This document shows, piece by piece, positions 34,288 through 43,639 of a DNA stretch of 64,000 nucleotides. The stretch covers positions 361,223-425,222 of the forward strand of contig NZ_ML214300.1 in assembly GCF_004785955.1 (NCBI RefSeq), in the 5' to 3' direction. The notes beneath the pieces are model-generated. The model worked only from the letters and a program-made list of their open reading frames with translations, was not told the origin of the DNA and searched no databases. The translations under genes and the position numbers were made by a program. Source of the stretch: Halostella litorea (GTDB taxonomy: Archaea > Halobacteriota > Halobacteria > Halobacteriales > Natronoarchaeaceae). How positions within the stretch are numbered: the stretch's first letter is position 1; every line of letters starts with the position of its first letter.

Positions 34288-36354
34288 CTACCGGATCGTC
34301 GTGCCCGGTTCGGCGTCCTCGTGGGTCGTGAGCAGGTCGGCTTGGTCGCCGGCGGCAAGCACCATGCCGTTGCTCTCGACCCCGAACAGCTCCGCCTTCT
34401 CCAGGTTGACGAGGACGACCACCTTCGTCCCGGGCAGGGCGTCGACGTCGTGGAGCTGTTTCAGCCCGGCGACGATCTGGCGGGTCTCCGTCCCCACGTC
34501 GACCTCCAGACGGACGAGTTCGTCCGCCCCGTCGATACCCTCGGCGCTTTCGATGCGGCCGACGCGCATGTCCAGTTCCTGGAACTCCTCGAAGCCGATG
34601 CGCTCGTCGGCCAGCGGTTCGACCTCGGCGTCGTCGTCGCTCATGTCGTCGCCTTCGGCGGCCTCCCCCTCGTCGCTTTCGGTCGCCGCCTCCACGCGAG
34701 CTTCGAGCTTCTCGTTCAGTTCGTCGACCCGCTCGTCCTCGATGGACTCGAACAGCTCCGCGGGCTCCGCGAACTCGTCGGCCGGCGGTTCGAGCGCGGC
34801 CTCGACGGTGGCCTCGCCGACGTCGCCGTCCTCGCCGAGCTGGTCCCAGAGCGCCTCAGCCTTGCTGGGCGTGAACGGCTGCATGAGGAGGCCGACGGCC
34901 TTGGCGACCTGGACGCAGTCGCGGATCACCTGGGCCGCCTCGTCGGGCGCGTCGTCGACGAGCTTCCAGGGCTCGTTGCGCTGGATGTACTCGTTGCCAA
35001 AGCGCGCCAGGTCGACGGCGGCCTCGCTCGCCTCCCGCGGCGAGTAGTCGTTGACGGCCGCGCCGAACTCGTCGACGGCGTCCTCGATGCGGTCGCGGAC
35101 CTCCCCGGAGAGGTCGGCGTCGGGCGTGCCGCCGTAGTTCCGGTGGGCAAACAGCATGCTCCGGTACCAGAAGTTGCCGACGGTGCCGACGAGTTCGCCG
35201 TTGACCCGGTCCCGGAACTTCTCCCAAGAGAAGTCGACGTCCTGCTGGAACCCGCCGTTCGTGGCGAGGTAGTACCGCAGGAGGTCCTCGTGGAACCCCT
35301 CGTCGAGATACTCACGGGCCCACACCGCGCGGTTCCGGGAGGTGGAGAAGCCGTCGCCGTTCAGCGTCATGAAGCCGCTCGCCATGACCGCGCGGGGCTC
35401 CTGGTACTCGGCGACGCGGAGCATCGCCGGCCAGAAGATGGTGTGGTGCTGGATGATGTCGCGGCCGATCACGTGGACGATCTCGCCCGACTCCTGCCAG
35501 ACCTCCTCCCAGTCGTACTCGTCGGCCCCGACGCGGTCACTGTACTGCTTGGTCGAGGCGACGTACTCGATGGGCGCGTCGACCCAGACGTACAGGACGA
35601 GGTCGTCGTCGCCCGGGTAGTCGATCCCCCAGTCCAGGTCGCGGGTGATACACCAGTCCTGGAGGCCGTCCTCGATCCACTGGCGGGGCTGGTTGCGGGC
35701 GTTGTCCGTGCCCTCCAGCCGGTCGAGGAACCCGGAGAGGTAGTCGGACAGCTCCGAGACGCGGAAGAACTTGTGGGTCCGGTCCCGGTACTCCGCCGGG
35801 TTGCCGGTGATCGTGCTCGTCGGGTCCTCTATCTCGCCCGGTTCGAGGTGGCGGCCACAGCCCTCGTCGCACTCGTCGCCGCGGGCCGTCGCGCCGCAGT
35901 ACGGGCAGGTCCCCTCGACGTACCGGTCCGGGAGGGGCTGGTCCTCCTCGGGGTCCCAGGCGACCTTGATCTCCTTCTCGTACACGTACCCTTCCTCGTC
36001 GAGCTTCTCGACGATGTCGAGGGTCAACTCGGTGTTCGTCTCGTCGTGGGTGTGGCCGTAGTTGTCGAAGTCGATGGCGAACTTGGGGAACGTCTCGGCG
36101 TACTGCTCGTGCCAGTCGAGCGCGAACGACTCGGGGTCGACGCCCTCCTGCTCGGCGTTGACGACGATCGGCGTGCCGTGCATGTCCGAGCCGCTGACGA
36201 GCGCGGTCTCCTGGCCGAGCTTTTCGAGGGAGCGCGCGAACGCGTCGCCCCCGACGTACGTCCGCAGGTGACCGATGTGCAGGTCGCCGTTGGCGTACGG
36301 CAGCCCGCAGGTCACCACCGCGGGGTCGTCCGTTGGGAACTGCTCGTGACTCAT
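34288..36354 (-). CDS. metG: Methionyl-tRNA synthetase
   Basis: 688 residues. Class I signature HIGH (residues 26-29, GDLHIGHLRTY), connective peptide with a zinc knuckle (CPYCGATARGDECDEGCGRH), and the second signature in the archaeal form FSTSR in place of KMSKS (DGFSTSRNRAVW). The anticodon-binding helical domain is followed by an acidic linker and a C-terminal tRNA-binding OB domain (FQELDMRVGRIESAEGIDGAD to the end), the Trbp111/EMAP-like module that dimerises the enzyme. It charges tRNA-Met, initiator included. Confidence 0.97.
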   Translation of the reverse strand: MSHEQFPTDDPAVVTCGLPYANGDLHIGHLRTYVGGDAFARSLEKLGQETALVSGSDMHGTPIVVNAEQEGVDPESFALDWHEQYAETFPKFAIDFDNYGHTHDETNTELTLDIVEKLDEEGYVYEKEIKVAWDPEEDQPLPDRYVEGTCPYCGATARGDECDEGCGRHLEPGEIEDPTSTITGNPAEYRDRTHKFFRVSELSDYLSGFLDRLEGTDNARNQPRQWIEDGLQDWCITRDLDWGIDYPGDDDLVLYVWVDAPIEYVASTKQYSDRVGADEYDWEEVWQESGEIVHVIGRDIIQHHTIFWPAMLRVAEYQEPRAVMASGFMTLNGDGFSTSRNRAVWAREYLDEGFHEDLLRYYLATNGGFQQDVDFSWEKFRDRVNGELVGTVGNFWYRSMLFAHRNYGGTPDADLSGEVRDRIEDAVDEFGAAVNDYSPREASEAAVDLARFGNEYIQRNEPWKLVDDAPDEAAQVIRDCVQVAKAVGLLMQPFTPSKAEALWDQLGEDGDVGEATVEAALEPPADEFAEPAELFESIEDERVDELNEKLEARVEAATESDEGEAAEGDDMSDDDAEVEPLADERIGFEEFQELDMRVGRIESAEGIDGADELVRLEVDVGTETRQIVAGLKQLHDVDALPGTKVVVLVNLEKAELFGVESNGMVLAAGDQADLLTTHEDAEPGTTIR

Positions 36355-36649
36355 ACTATGCCCTCTCTCCGGTGCGGGTGTAAAACCCGCCGATCTCGGT
36401 CGTGTGCATGGGTATCGGTGACGGCGTCGCTACGCGGGCGGTGCGGTCGCGGTCGCGGGTTTGCGCGCCGCGCGGCGGCCGCATGACCGGCCCGAGCGCG
36501 GCGGTCCACCCGGCGTCCCCGCTACGGAGGCATGGAACGAGGCCGACGGCGGGCCGTTCGGAACACGCCCGCCGGTTGGCCCAGCGGCGGAATAAGCGCT
36601 TTGGAGCGCGGGGGCAGGACGGACGGCGTCCGCCCGTCTGGACCGCCGG

Positions 36650-37261
36650 TCACAGCCCGAGGACGGAGGTGCCGACGCCGATACCGCCCATCGTGACGAG
36701 CAGGCGGCCGACGCTCCCGGCGAACGTGGCCAGCGCGAAGCGGTAGTAGTCGCGTTCGAGCACGGCGAAGGCGTAGATCGAGATGGTGTCGGGGAAGCCG
36801 GGGACACAGAGCGCCAGCGCCAGCCCCGCGTAGCCGTACTCGCGGGCGAGTTCGACCGTCCGCTTCTCCGACCACGACACCACGTCGAACCGGGAGTTCC
36901 GGAGGAACCGGATCACCGGCCCGGACTGCTTGGCCTCCTGCCCGAGGTGGAAGGCGAGGACGCTCCCCGCGGCCTTGCCGACGCCGCTGATGAAGATGAG
37001 CAGCCCGAACTCGACGGCGTCGGGCACCATGAGCCCCATCCCCGCGTAGCCGGGGATGAGCACGATCTCGCTGGGCAGCGGGAGCACGAACGCGATGAGA
37101 AACGAGTAGACGAGGATCAGAACCAGCCCGCTCACGCCGGTCGCGGTCTCGACGGCGGCCCTGAACGCGCTGAAGTCCGGGCCGAACAGTTCGGAGGCGA
37201 TGCCGGCCGCGGGGACCGCGGTCGCGCCGGCGGGGGACGCCGTGGGGACCAGTCCAGTCAC
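36650..37261 (-). CDS. VTT/DedA-like membrane protein
   Basis: 203 residues with five to six hydrophobic segments and the DedA/YqaA-like re-entrant motif F[VI]LPLPSEIVLIPGYAGMG, then GKAAGSVLAFHLGQEAK and a CVPGFPDTISIYAFAVLERD loop. Family members are candidate lipid scramblases or transporters. The gene is 25 bp upstream of the mfnA-like stop and on the same strand, which may be a transcription unit by chance. Confidence 0.88.
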   Translation of the reverse strand: MTGLVPTASPAGATAVPAAGIASELFGPDFSAFRAAVETATGVSGLVLILVYSFLIAFVLPLPSEIVLIPGYAGMGLMVPDAVEFGLLIFISGVGKAAGSVLAFHLGQEAKQSGPVIRFLRNSRFDVVSWSEKRTVELAREYGYAGLALALCVPGFPDTISIYAFAVLERDYYRFALATFAGSVGRLLVTMGGIGVGTSVLGL

Positions 37262-37285
37262 GGTCGACCCCTCGTACGTAGCACC

Positions 37286-38359
37286 CTAAGTGTTGACGTT
37301 TCGTCGCCGCCGAACCGCGTCGACATCCGCGACGAACGACTCCAGGGCCTCCCGGGTGACGTGGGGCATGCAGACGACGCGGAGTTCGCCGCTCCCGGTC
37401 CGGGATATCCGCCACCCCTCATCGCGGAGGGCGGCGAACTCCGGTTCGGGCACGTCCGCGGCGACGAGGGGCAGCGTCGGGTCGACCACGTCGTACCCCC
37501 GGTCGGCGAGCGCGTCGGCCAGCCACTCCGCGTCGGCCATCGCCCGCTCGTACCCCTCGCGGTAGCCGTCGGGCCACAGTTCGTCCATCGCGGCCGCCGC
37601 GCTGGCGACGCCCGCGCCGCTACGGGTCCCCGTCAGGGTGGCCTGCCCGGTCGACTCCAGGTACGGCGTATCGACGGCAAGCGCGTCGAGCAGCGATTCG
37701 TCGCGGGCGAGGAAACCGCCCGCGGGGATCGCCGCCCGCCCGACCTTGTGGGGGTCTATCGTCATCGTGTCGACGGGCGCGTCCGCGAAGCTCCACGCGC
37801 GGTCGGTAAACGGGAGGAAGAAGCCGCCCCACGCCGCGTCGACGTGGAACAGGGCGTCGTGGTCCCGGGCGACGGCCCCGAGTTCCGGGACCGGGTCGAC
37901 CCGGCCGTACTCGGTCGTGCCGGCGACGCCGACGACCAGCGCCGTGTCGCCGTCGGCCAGTTCGCGGACCGCGTCGACGTCGGCCCGGTAGTCGTCGCCG
38001 AGCGGCGCGAGTCGGAGTTCGACGTCGAGCACGCCCGCGGCCTTCCGGAACGAGAAGTGGACGCTCTCGGGGGCGACGACGTTCGGGTCGTCGGTGGCGG
38101 CGAGGTTCCGGGCCGCCCGCACGGCCTGGATGTTCGCCTCGGTGCCGCCGCTGGCGACGTAGCCGGCGGGGTCGTCCAGCCCGGCGATCACCCCGAGGTC
38201 GTCGACGACGCGCTCCTCCAGACGGGCGACCGTCTCGTACGTCCCGGGGTCGCCGGGGTTCGTCGCCAGGAAGCGCTCGGCGGCCTCACGGGCGGCCGGA
38301 TGCGGCTCGGTACACATCGAGGAGAGCACCCGGCCGAAGTCCTGCGGCTCGGCTCGCAT
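37286..38359 (-). CDS. mfnA: MfnA-like PLP-dependent decarboxylase (tyrosine/aspartate type)
   Basis: 357 residues from the ATG of [18 protein letters not shown] lysine in [15 protein letters not shown], with [11 protein letters not shown] and [15 protein letters not shown] as cofactor-binding blocks: the group II decarboxylase fold. In methanogens MfnA decarboxylates tyrosine for methanofuran; in other archaea related enzymes make beta-alanine from aspartate for CoA. Haloarchaea lack methanofuran, so beta-alanine for pantothenate is the more likely role here. A TATA-like ATAAACC sits about 25-28 nt upstream (38382-38388), which fixes the start and rejects the longer frame. Confidence 0.87.
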   Translation of the reverse strand: MRAEPQDFGRVLSSMCTEPHPAAREAAERFLATNPGDPGTYETVARLEERVVDDLGVIAGLDDPAGYVASGGTEANIQAVRAARNLAATDDPNVVAPESVHFSFRKAAGVLDVELRLAPLGDDYRADVDAVRELADGDTALVVGVAGTTEYGRVDPVPELGAVARDHDALFHVDAAWGGFFLPFTDRAWSFADAPVDTMTIDPHKVGRAAIPAGGFLARDESLLDALAVDTPYLESTGQATLTGTRSGAGVASAAAAMDELWPDGYREGYERAMADAEWLADALADRGYDVVDPTLPLVAADVPEPEFAALRDEGWRISRTGSGELRVVCMPHVTREALESFVADVDAVRRRRNVNT

Positions 38360-38491
38360 GCCGTAGCGTATCACCGACGCCGGTTTATCGGTTGCCCTTT
38401 CGGTCGGGGCAGGTGTTGCACCACGCCGCCGGCGACCGGTCGCGCCAGCCACCCGCCGCGGGGACACCGCGTGCCCCGTCGCCGCGGTCGG

Positions 38492-40831
38492 TTACCGCAC
38501 CGACTCCAGCATCAGCTTCTGCTCGACGCGCTTGACCTCGTGTTGCACGTCCCGTACGGCGTCGATGTTCGCGGAGATGGAGCTGACGCCCTCGTCGACG
38601 AGGAATCGGACCATCTCCGGCTTCGAGCCGGCCTGCCCGCAGATGCTCGTGTCGACGTCGTGTTCGCGGCACGTCTCGATGGTCTTGCCGATGAGTTCGA
38701 GCACGGCGGGGTGGAGTTCGTCGAACCGGTCGGCGACGTTGCCGTTGTTGCGGTCGACCGCCAGCGTGTACTGGGTGAGGTCGTTCGTGCCGAAGCTGGC
38801 GAAGTCGATGCCGGCCTCGGCCATCCGATCGACGCCGAGCGCGGAGGCGGGCGTCTCGATCATCACGCCCCACCGCCGCTTGTCGGGGTCGATCCCGGCC
38901 TCCTCCATCAGGCGCTTCGTGCGGAGCACGTCCTCGGCGTCGTTGACGAGGGGGAACATGATCTCGATGTTGTCGTACCCCATCTCGTACAGCCGCCGGA
39001 ACGCCGCCAGTTCGTGCGCGAACACGTCCGGCGTGTCGAGGCTGCGGCGGATGCCCCGGTAGCCGAGCATCGGGTTGTGCTCCTCCGGTTCGTCCTCGCC
39101 GCCCTCCAGTTCGCGGAACTCGTCGGTCGGGGCGTCAAGCGTCCGCACGCGGACGGGCCGCGGGTAGAACTCGTCGGCGACCGTCTGCACGCCGTCGACG
39201 ATCTCGTCGACGTAGGCGCGCTCGCCGTTGTCGGCGACGTACTTCTTCGGGGTCTTCCCGAGCGAGAGGATCATGTGCTCGATCCGGAGCAGCCCGACGC
39301 CGTCGGCCCCGGTCGCCGCGGCGCGCTCGGCGGCCTCCGGGATGGAGACGTTCACCTTGACCTCCGTCGCGGTCATGGGCTTGACGGGGGTCTCCGGGCG
39401 GGCGTCCTCGATCGGCTCGCGCTCGGGCTCGGACGTGTCGCGGCCCTCGCGGACCGCCCCCTTGTCGCCGTCGAGGGTCACCTGCTGGCCGTCCGACAGC
39501 ACCGTCGTCGCGTTGCCGGCGCCGACGACCGCCGGCACGCCGAGTTCCCGGGAGACGATGGCGGCGTGGCTCGTCATCCCGCCCTCGTCGGTGACGATGC
39601 CGTCGGCCCGCTTCATCGCCGGCACCATGTCCGGCGTCGTCATCTCGGTGACGATGATGTCGCCCTCGCCGACCTTGTCCAGTTCGTCCAGCTTGCCGAC
39701 GATCCGGACCGCGCCGGTGGCCGTGCCGGGACTGGACCCGAGCCCCTGGACGAGGACGCCGCCGGCGTCCGCCCCATCGTCGTCGCTCTTGCCCTCGACG
39801 ACGCCGCTCCCGTCGGTCGCCTGCGCCTCGGAGGCGGACCCGACGGGATCGTCCATCCGGGAGCCGTCGGTCTCGCCGATCTCGCCGTCGTCGATGGTGG
39901 TGATCGGCCGGGACTGGAGCATGTACACCTCGCCGTCGTAGATTGCCCACTCCACGTCCTGCGGGGTGCCGTAGTGGCCCTCGACGCGCTCGCCGATCTC
40001 CCGGAGGCGGTCGAGTTCCTCGTCCGAGAGCACCCGCTGCTCGCGGCGGTCGTCGGGCACCGCGCGCTCGACGGTCTCGCCCGTCTCGTCGTCGCGGACG
40101 TGCATCACCTTCTTCTCGGCGACGGTGACCTCCTCGACGGCCTCGCTCTCCCTGTCGACGACGTAGTTGTCGGGCGACACGGAACCGGAGACGACCGCCT
40201 CGCCGAGCCCCCACGCGGACTCGATTATCATGCGCGGGTCGCCGGTCGAGGGGTGGCTGGTGAACATGACGCCGCTCTTCTCGGCGTCGACCATCCGCTG
40301 GACGACCACGGCAATGTTCACCGCGGAGTGGTCGAAGCCCTGCTTCTGCCGGTAGTAGATCGCACGCTGGGTGAAAAGCGACGCCCAGCACTCGCGGATG
40401 CGCTCCAGCAGCGCCTCGCCGGTGACGTTGAGGAACGTCTCCTGCTGGCCGGCGAAACTCGCGTCCGGGAGGTCCTCGGCGGTCGCCGAGGAGCGGACGG
40501 CGACGAACGCCTCGCCGTCACCGAGCCCGTCGTAGGCCTGGAGAACCTCCGACCGGAGGGAGTCGGGGAACGCGGCGTTCAGGATCAGTTCCTGTGCGCG
40601 GTCGGCCGCCGCCGAGAGCGCGGCCGAGTCCTCCACGTCCACGTCGACCGCCTCGAACAGTTCCTCGTCGATCCCGGCCTCCTCGATGAACGTCCGATAA
40701 GTGCCCGCAGTGACCACGAACCCCGGCGGGACGGGGAGCCCCGCGCCCGTCAGTTCGCCGAGCGACGCGCCCTTGCCGCCGACGGTGTCGACGTCGCCCG
40801 CCCCGATCGCCTCCAGAGACAGTACTGGCAT
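38492..40831 (-). CDS. ppsA: Phosphoenolpyruvate synthase
   Basis: 779 residues from the ATG of MPVLSLEAIGAGDVDTVGGKGASLGEL. N-terminal nucleotide-binding domain (VRSSATAEDLPDASFAGQQET), central swivel with the phosphorylated His (about 421, GGMTSHAAIVSRELG), and C-terminal TIM barrel (NPMLGYRGIRRSL, FGTNDLTQYTLAVDRNNG, ICGQAGSKPEMVRFLVDEG). It makes PEP from pyruvate and ATP at the start of gluconeogenesis; pyruvate kinase at 32-34 kb catalyses the reverse glycolytic step. A long antisense open frame over it is a shadow. The start is supported by a TATA-like AAGTACTTT about 32-38 nt upstream. Confidence 0.96.
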   Translation of the reverse strand: MPVLSLEAIGAGDVDTVGGKGASLGELTGAGLPVPPGFVVTAGTYRTFIEEAGIDEELFEAVDVDVEDSAALSAAADRAQELILNAAFPDSLRSEVLQAYDGLGDGEAFVAVRSSATAEDLPDASFAGQQETFLNVTGEALLERIRECWASLFTQRAIYYRQKQGFDHSAVNIAVVVQRMVDAEKSGVMFTSHPSTGDPRMIIESAWGLGEAVVSGSVSPDNYVVDRESEAVEEVTVAEKKVMHVRDDETGETVERAVPDDRREQRVLSDEELDRLREIGERVEGHYGTPQDVEWAIYDGEVYMLQSRPITTIDDGEIGETDGSRMDDPVGSASEAQATDGSGVVEGKSDDDGADAGGVLVQGLGSSPGTATGAVRIVGKLDELDKVGEGDIIVTEMTTPDMVPAMKRADGIVTDEGGMTSHAAIVSRELGVPAVVGAGNATTVLSDGQQVTLDGDKGAVREGRDTSEPEREPIEDARPETPVKPMTATEVKVNVSIPEAAERAAATGADGVGLLRIEHMILSLGKTPKKYVADNGERAYVDEIVDGVQTVADEFYPRPVRVRTLDAPTDEFRELEGGEDEPEEHNPMLGYRGIRRSLDTPDVFAHELAAFRRLYEMGYDNIEIMFPLVNDAEDVLRTKRLMEEAGIDPDKRRWGVMIETPASALGVDRMAEAGIDFASFGTNDLTQYTLAVDRNNGNVADRFDELHPAVLELIGKTIETCREHDVDTSICGQAGSKPEMVRFLVDEGVSSISANIDAVRDVQHEVKRVEQKLMLESVR

Positions 40832-40981
40832 GCTGTACCCGGAGAGTCCACGACTGTGCCAAAGTACTTTGCGAACGTGGGTGAAAAATTCCAACTCGGA
40901 TCCGAGTACAAGACGGGGTCGAGGCCGCCCGCGACGCCGTCGCCAAAGATGCTTTAACTGATGAATACTGTCACAGGGAGT

Positions 40982-41815
40982 ATGGAAGCGAAACGAGCGG
41001 TTCGGTGGGCCGCGTACTACCGGGGCATCGCGACGCTGTCGTTCATCGTCGGCATGGGAATCACCGCGTACGGGTTCTCCGCGGGGCTCGGCGAGACGAT
41101 AGACATCCTCATCAACAACTACCCCGCACAGCAACAGGAGGCCGAGGCGGCGGCGAACGTCCCGCTCGCGGCCGGGTCGGTCGTCGTCGGCGTGCTCGTC
41201 TGGCAGGTCGGGAAGTCGATCGGGTTCTACTGGACGCTGGCGTCGGCCGTCGACGACGCGACCGAGACGGACGGTGCGCCCGCTGCCGCGCCGGCACGGG
41301 AGCCGACCGACCCCGATCCGCGGCCGGCCGCGACCGCCGGCGCATCGCGGGCGACGGGGCGGGACACGGCCGGGCCGGCCGACGAGTCCGCCGCTCCGAC
41401 CGACGACCCGACGACCACCGGGACGGCCGCGGGCCGGCGTGACGAACCGGGCCGCCCCGGCACCGGGCGAGACACGACCGCGGAGGCCGGCGGCGACGAG
41501 AGCGAGTCGACGCCCGACGCGGGGACGCGCACCGGCACCCCGACCGCGGGCGACGAGGGGGCGGCCCGCACCGGGACGGCCCCCTCCGAGGAGGCGGACG
41601 ACCAGCGGGCGAGCGCGGACGCGGAGTCCGACGATTCGGCTGCGGCCGCATCGCGGTCCGACGAATCGACGGCGGCCGCGTCGGTCCCCGACGACGACAC
41701 GGGCGCGGACGACGCCGGGGCAGAGGACACGCCCGACGGCGTCGCCTGTCCAGACTGCGGCTACCCGAACAAGGAGGACGTCTCCTTCTGCATGAACTGC
41801 GGAGCCGAACTGTAG
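40982..41815 (+). CDS. Membrane protein with long disordered linker and C-terminal zinc ribbon
   Basis: 277 residues from MEAKRAVRWAAYYRG. Two N-terminal membrane helices (about 20-38 and 70-88), then about 150 residues of Asp/Ala/Thr/Gly low-complexity, then a terminal zinc ribbon CPDCGYPNKEDVSFCMNCG. The ATG at 40982 is chosen because TTTAACTG at about 40953-40960 sits 25 nt upstream; the ATG at 40961 lies almost on that element. A zinc ribbon on a long tether suggests recruitment of a partner to the membrane. Function unknown. Confidence 0.75.
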   Translation: MEAKRAVRWAAYYRGIATLSFIVGMGITAYGFSAGLGETIDILINNYPAQQQEAEAAANVPLAAGSVVVGVLVWQVGKSIGFYWTLASAVDDATETDGAPAAAPAREPTDPDPRPAATAGASRATGRDTAGPADESAAPTDDPTTTGTAAGRRDEPGRPGTGRDTTAEAGGDESESTPDAGTRTGTPTAGDEGAARTGTAPSEEADDQRASADAESDDSAAAASRSDESTAAASVPDDDTGADDAGAEDTPDGVACPDCGYPNKEDVSFCMNCGAEL

Positions 41816-41839
41816 CGTCGCCGGCTCCCCCGGCGGGCG

Positions 41840-42742
41840 CTACGCCTCCAGTATCTCGTCCTCGTCGGCCGGCGGTATCGACAGCGTCCCGTCCAGCGCC
41901 GTGGCCGCCTCGCCGCCGACGCACACCTCGTCGTCGACGCGCACCCGGACGTGTCCGGGGCGGTCGACGAAGTGACCCTGTTCGAACAGCATCTCCTCGG
42001 GGAGGTCGCCGTCGAACGCGGCCACCTCGCGGAGGTACGCGCCGGCCGCGCCGCTGGCCGTGCCGGTGACCGGGTCCTCGGGGACGCCCGCCCCGGGCGC
42101 GAACATCCGGGCGTGCAGCGTCGCGTCGGCCGACAGCGCGTCGAACGTGAACATGTAGACCCCCGTCGCGTCGTACTCGTCACAGACCGCCTCGACCGCG
42201 GCCATGTCCGGGTCGGCGTCGCCGACGTGCTGGAGGAAGTTCACCGGGACCACGAGGAACGGCAGTCCGGTCGAGGCGACGGCGGTCGGCAGGTCCGCGC
42301 CCACGTCCTGCAGCGCGCCGACGGGCACGCCCAGCGCGTCCGCGAGCCGGTCGTAGGCGACGTCGACCGGCCGGACGGTCGGGGCGTCCTGGGTCATCCA
42401 GACGGTTCCCTCGTCGGTCACCTCGATGTCGAGCACGCCGACCGCCGTCTCCAGCGTGTGCGTGCCGGCGTCGATCACGCCGTCGGCGCGGAGGTGAGCG
42501 TGGGACGCGACCGTCGCGTGCCCGCAGAGGTCGACCTCCTGGGTCGGCGTGAAGTACCTGACCGCGCGGTCGGCGTCGTCGCTCGGGAGGAGAAACGCCG
42601 TCTCGCTCACCGCGAGTTCGCGGGCGACCGCGAGCATCTGCGCCTCGGTCAGCCCCGCGGCGTCGGGGACGACCCCGGCCGCGTTGCCCGTCAGCGGCTC
42701 GTCGGTGAACGCGTCGACCTGCAGCGCACGAACGGTGTCCAT
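41840..42742 (-). CDS. PhzF-family isomerase-like protein
   Basis: 300 residues from the ATG of MDTVRALQVDAFT. Family motifs: DAFTDEPLTGNAAGVV near the N-terminus, ELAVSETAFLLPSDDADRAVRYFTPTQEVDLCGHATVASHA (catalytic Glu and the GHAT loop) and the C-terminal EDPVTGTASGAAGAYL. The fold is a pair of hotdog-like halves related to diaminopimelate epimerase. PhzF proper acts in phenazine synthesis; outside that pathway the activity is unknown. It is convergent with the membrane zinc-ribbon gene. Confidence 0.92.
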   Translation of the reverse strand: MDTVRALQVDAFTDEPLTGNAAGVVPDAAGLTEAQMLAVARELAVSETAFLLPSDDADRAVRYFTPTQEVDLCGHATVASHAHLRADGVIDAGTHTLETAVGVLDIEVTDEGTVWMTQDAPTVRPVDVAYDRLADALGVPVGALQDVGADLPTAVASTGLPFLVVPVNFLQHVGDADPDMAAVEAVCDEYDATGVYMFTFDALSADATLHARMFAPGAGVPEDPVTGTASGAAGAYLREVAAFDGDLPEEMLFEQGHFVDRPGHVRVRVDDEVCVGGEAATALDGTLSIPPADEDEILEA

Positions 42743-42869
42743 GCCCGTCCAGTCGCCCGCCCGCGGCATGAATCTGGCGCGCGTTCGAGGGGTCTTCCCA
42801 CGCGGCCGGCGACGGCGGGGACCGCGGGGAGATGAAACGGTTAAGTGCCGACGCGCGCGACACGTCCCC

Positions 42870-43565
42870 ATGAGCGACCTGCCGGAGGACTTCGACTGTA
42901 CGATCACCAACTGGGAGTACATCTACGGGCTCTGTCGCGACGTGAGCAGGGAGGTCCGCGAGGACGAGTTCGAGCCGGACGTGATCGTGGCGCTGGCCCG
43001 CGGCGGGTGGTTCGCGGGACGTTGCATCTGTGACTTCCTCGGGCTGGACGACCTGACCAGCCTGAAGATGGAACACTACGTCGGCACCGCCCAGAAGGCC
43101 GACGAGCCGCAGGTCCGCTACCCGATGCCCGAGGGGAGCGTCGAGGGCAAGGACGTGCTCATCATCGACGACATCGCCGACACCGGCGGGTCGATCAAGC
43201 GCGCCTACGAGTACGTCAACGAGCGCGACCCCGGCCAGGTCCGCACGGCGACGCTCCAGTTGCTCCAGACCAGCGAGTTCGAACCGGACCACGTCGGCGA
43301 GCGCCTGGAGCAGTGGACGTGGGTCGTCTACCCGTGGAACTTCATCGAGGACATGATAGACCTGACCGCCGGCGTCATGGAGAAGGCCGACGCCGAGCGG
43401 TTCGACCGCGAGGACGTGCGCCACTACCTCGCGGAGTACCACGACGTCCAGCGTATCGAGATGGAGATCGCCCAGCCCGACCGCCTCGACGAGGTGCTGT
43501 CCGAGATGGAGCGCCGCGGCGTGATAGCGGGCGAGGACGGCGCGTGGACGCTCACGGACGACTGA
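42870..43565 (+). CDS. Purine-type phosphoribosyltransferase
   Basis: 231 residues from MSDLPEDFDCTITNWEYIY. The PRPP loop is VLIIDDIADTGGSIKRAYEY, preceded by VIVALARGGWFAGR (the pyrophosphate-binding cis-peptide region) and an N-terminal domain typical of XPRT/HPRT-like archaeal enzymes. It probably recovers a free purine base using PRPP; the acceptor (hypoxanthine, guanine, xanthine) is not resolved. TATA-like GGTTAAGT (42839-42846) gives a leaderless start. MTAP, which releases adenine, follows on the same strand. Confidence 0.9.
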   Translation: MSDLPEDFDCTITNWEYIYGLCRDVSREVREDEFEPDVIVALARGGWFAGRCICDFLGLDDLTSLKMEHYVGTAQKADEPQVRYPMPEGSVEGKDVLIIDDIADTGGSIKRAYEYVNERDPGQVRTATLQLLQTSEFEPDHVGERLEQWTWVVYPWNFIEDMIDLTAGVMEKADAERFDREDVRHYLAEYHDVQRIEMEIAQPDRLDEVLSEMERRGVIAGEDGAWTLTDD

Positions 43566-43639
43566 CGTCGCCGGCCAGTAGGCGCCCCGCGGCCCGGCAG
43601 TGATCCCCTTTTAAGACCGCACGGCCCGCAGTCGCCCCC

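Noticed and set aside
36947-40957. 1336-residue plus-strand open frame across the VTT, mfnA and ppsA genes
   Set aside because: It spans three recognisable genes on the other strand without domain signatures, so it is a shadow of their codon bias.
42872-42900. Possible second start in the phosphoribosyltransferase gene
   Set aside because: The ATG at 42870 is 24 nt after a clear TATA and gives a conserved-looking N-terminus.
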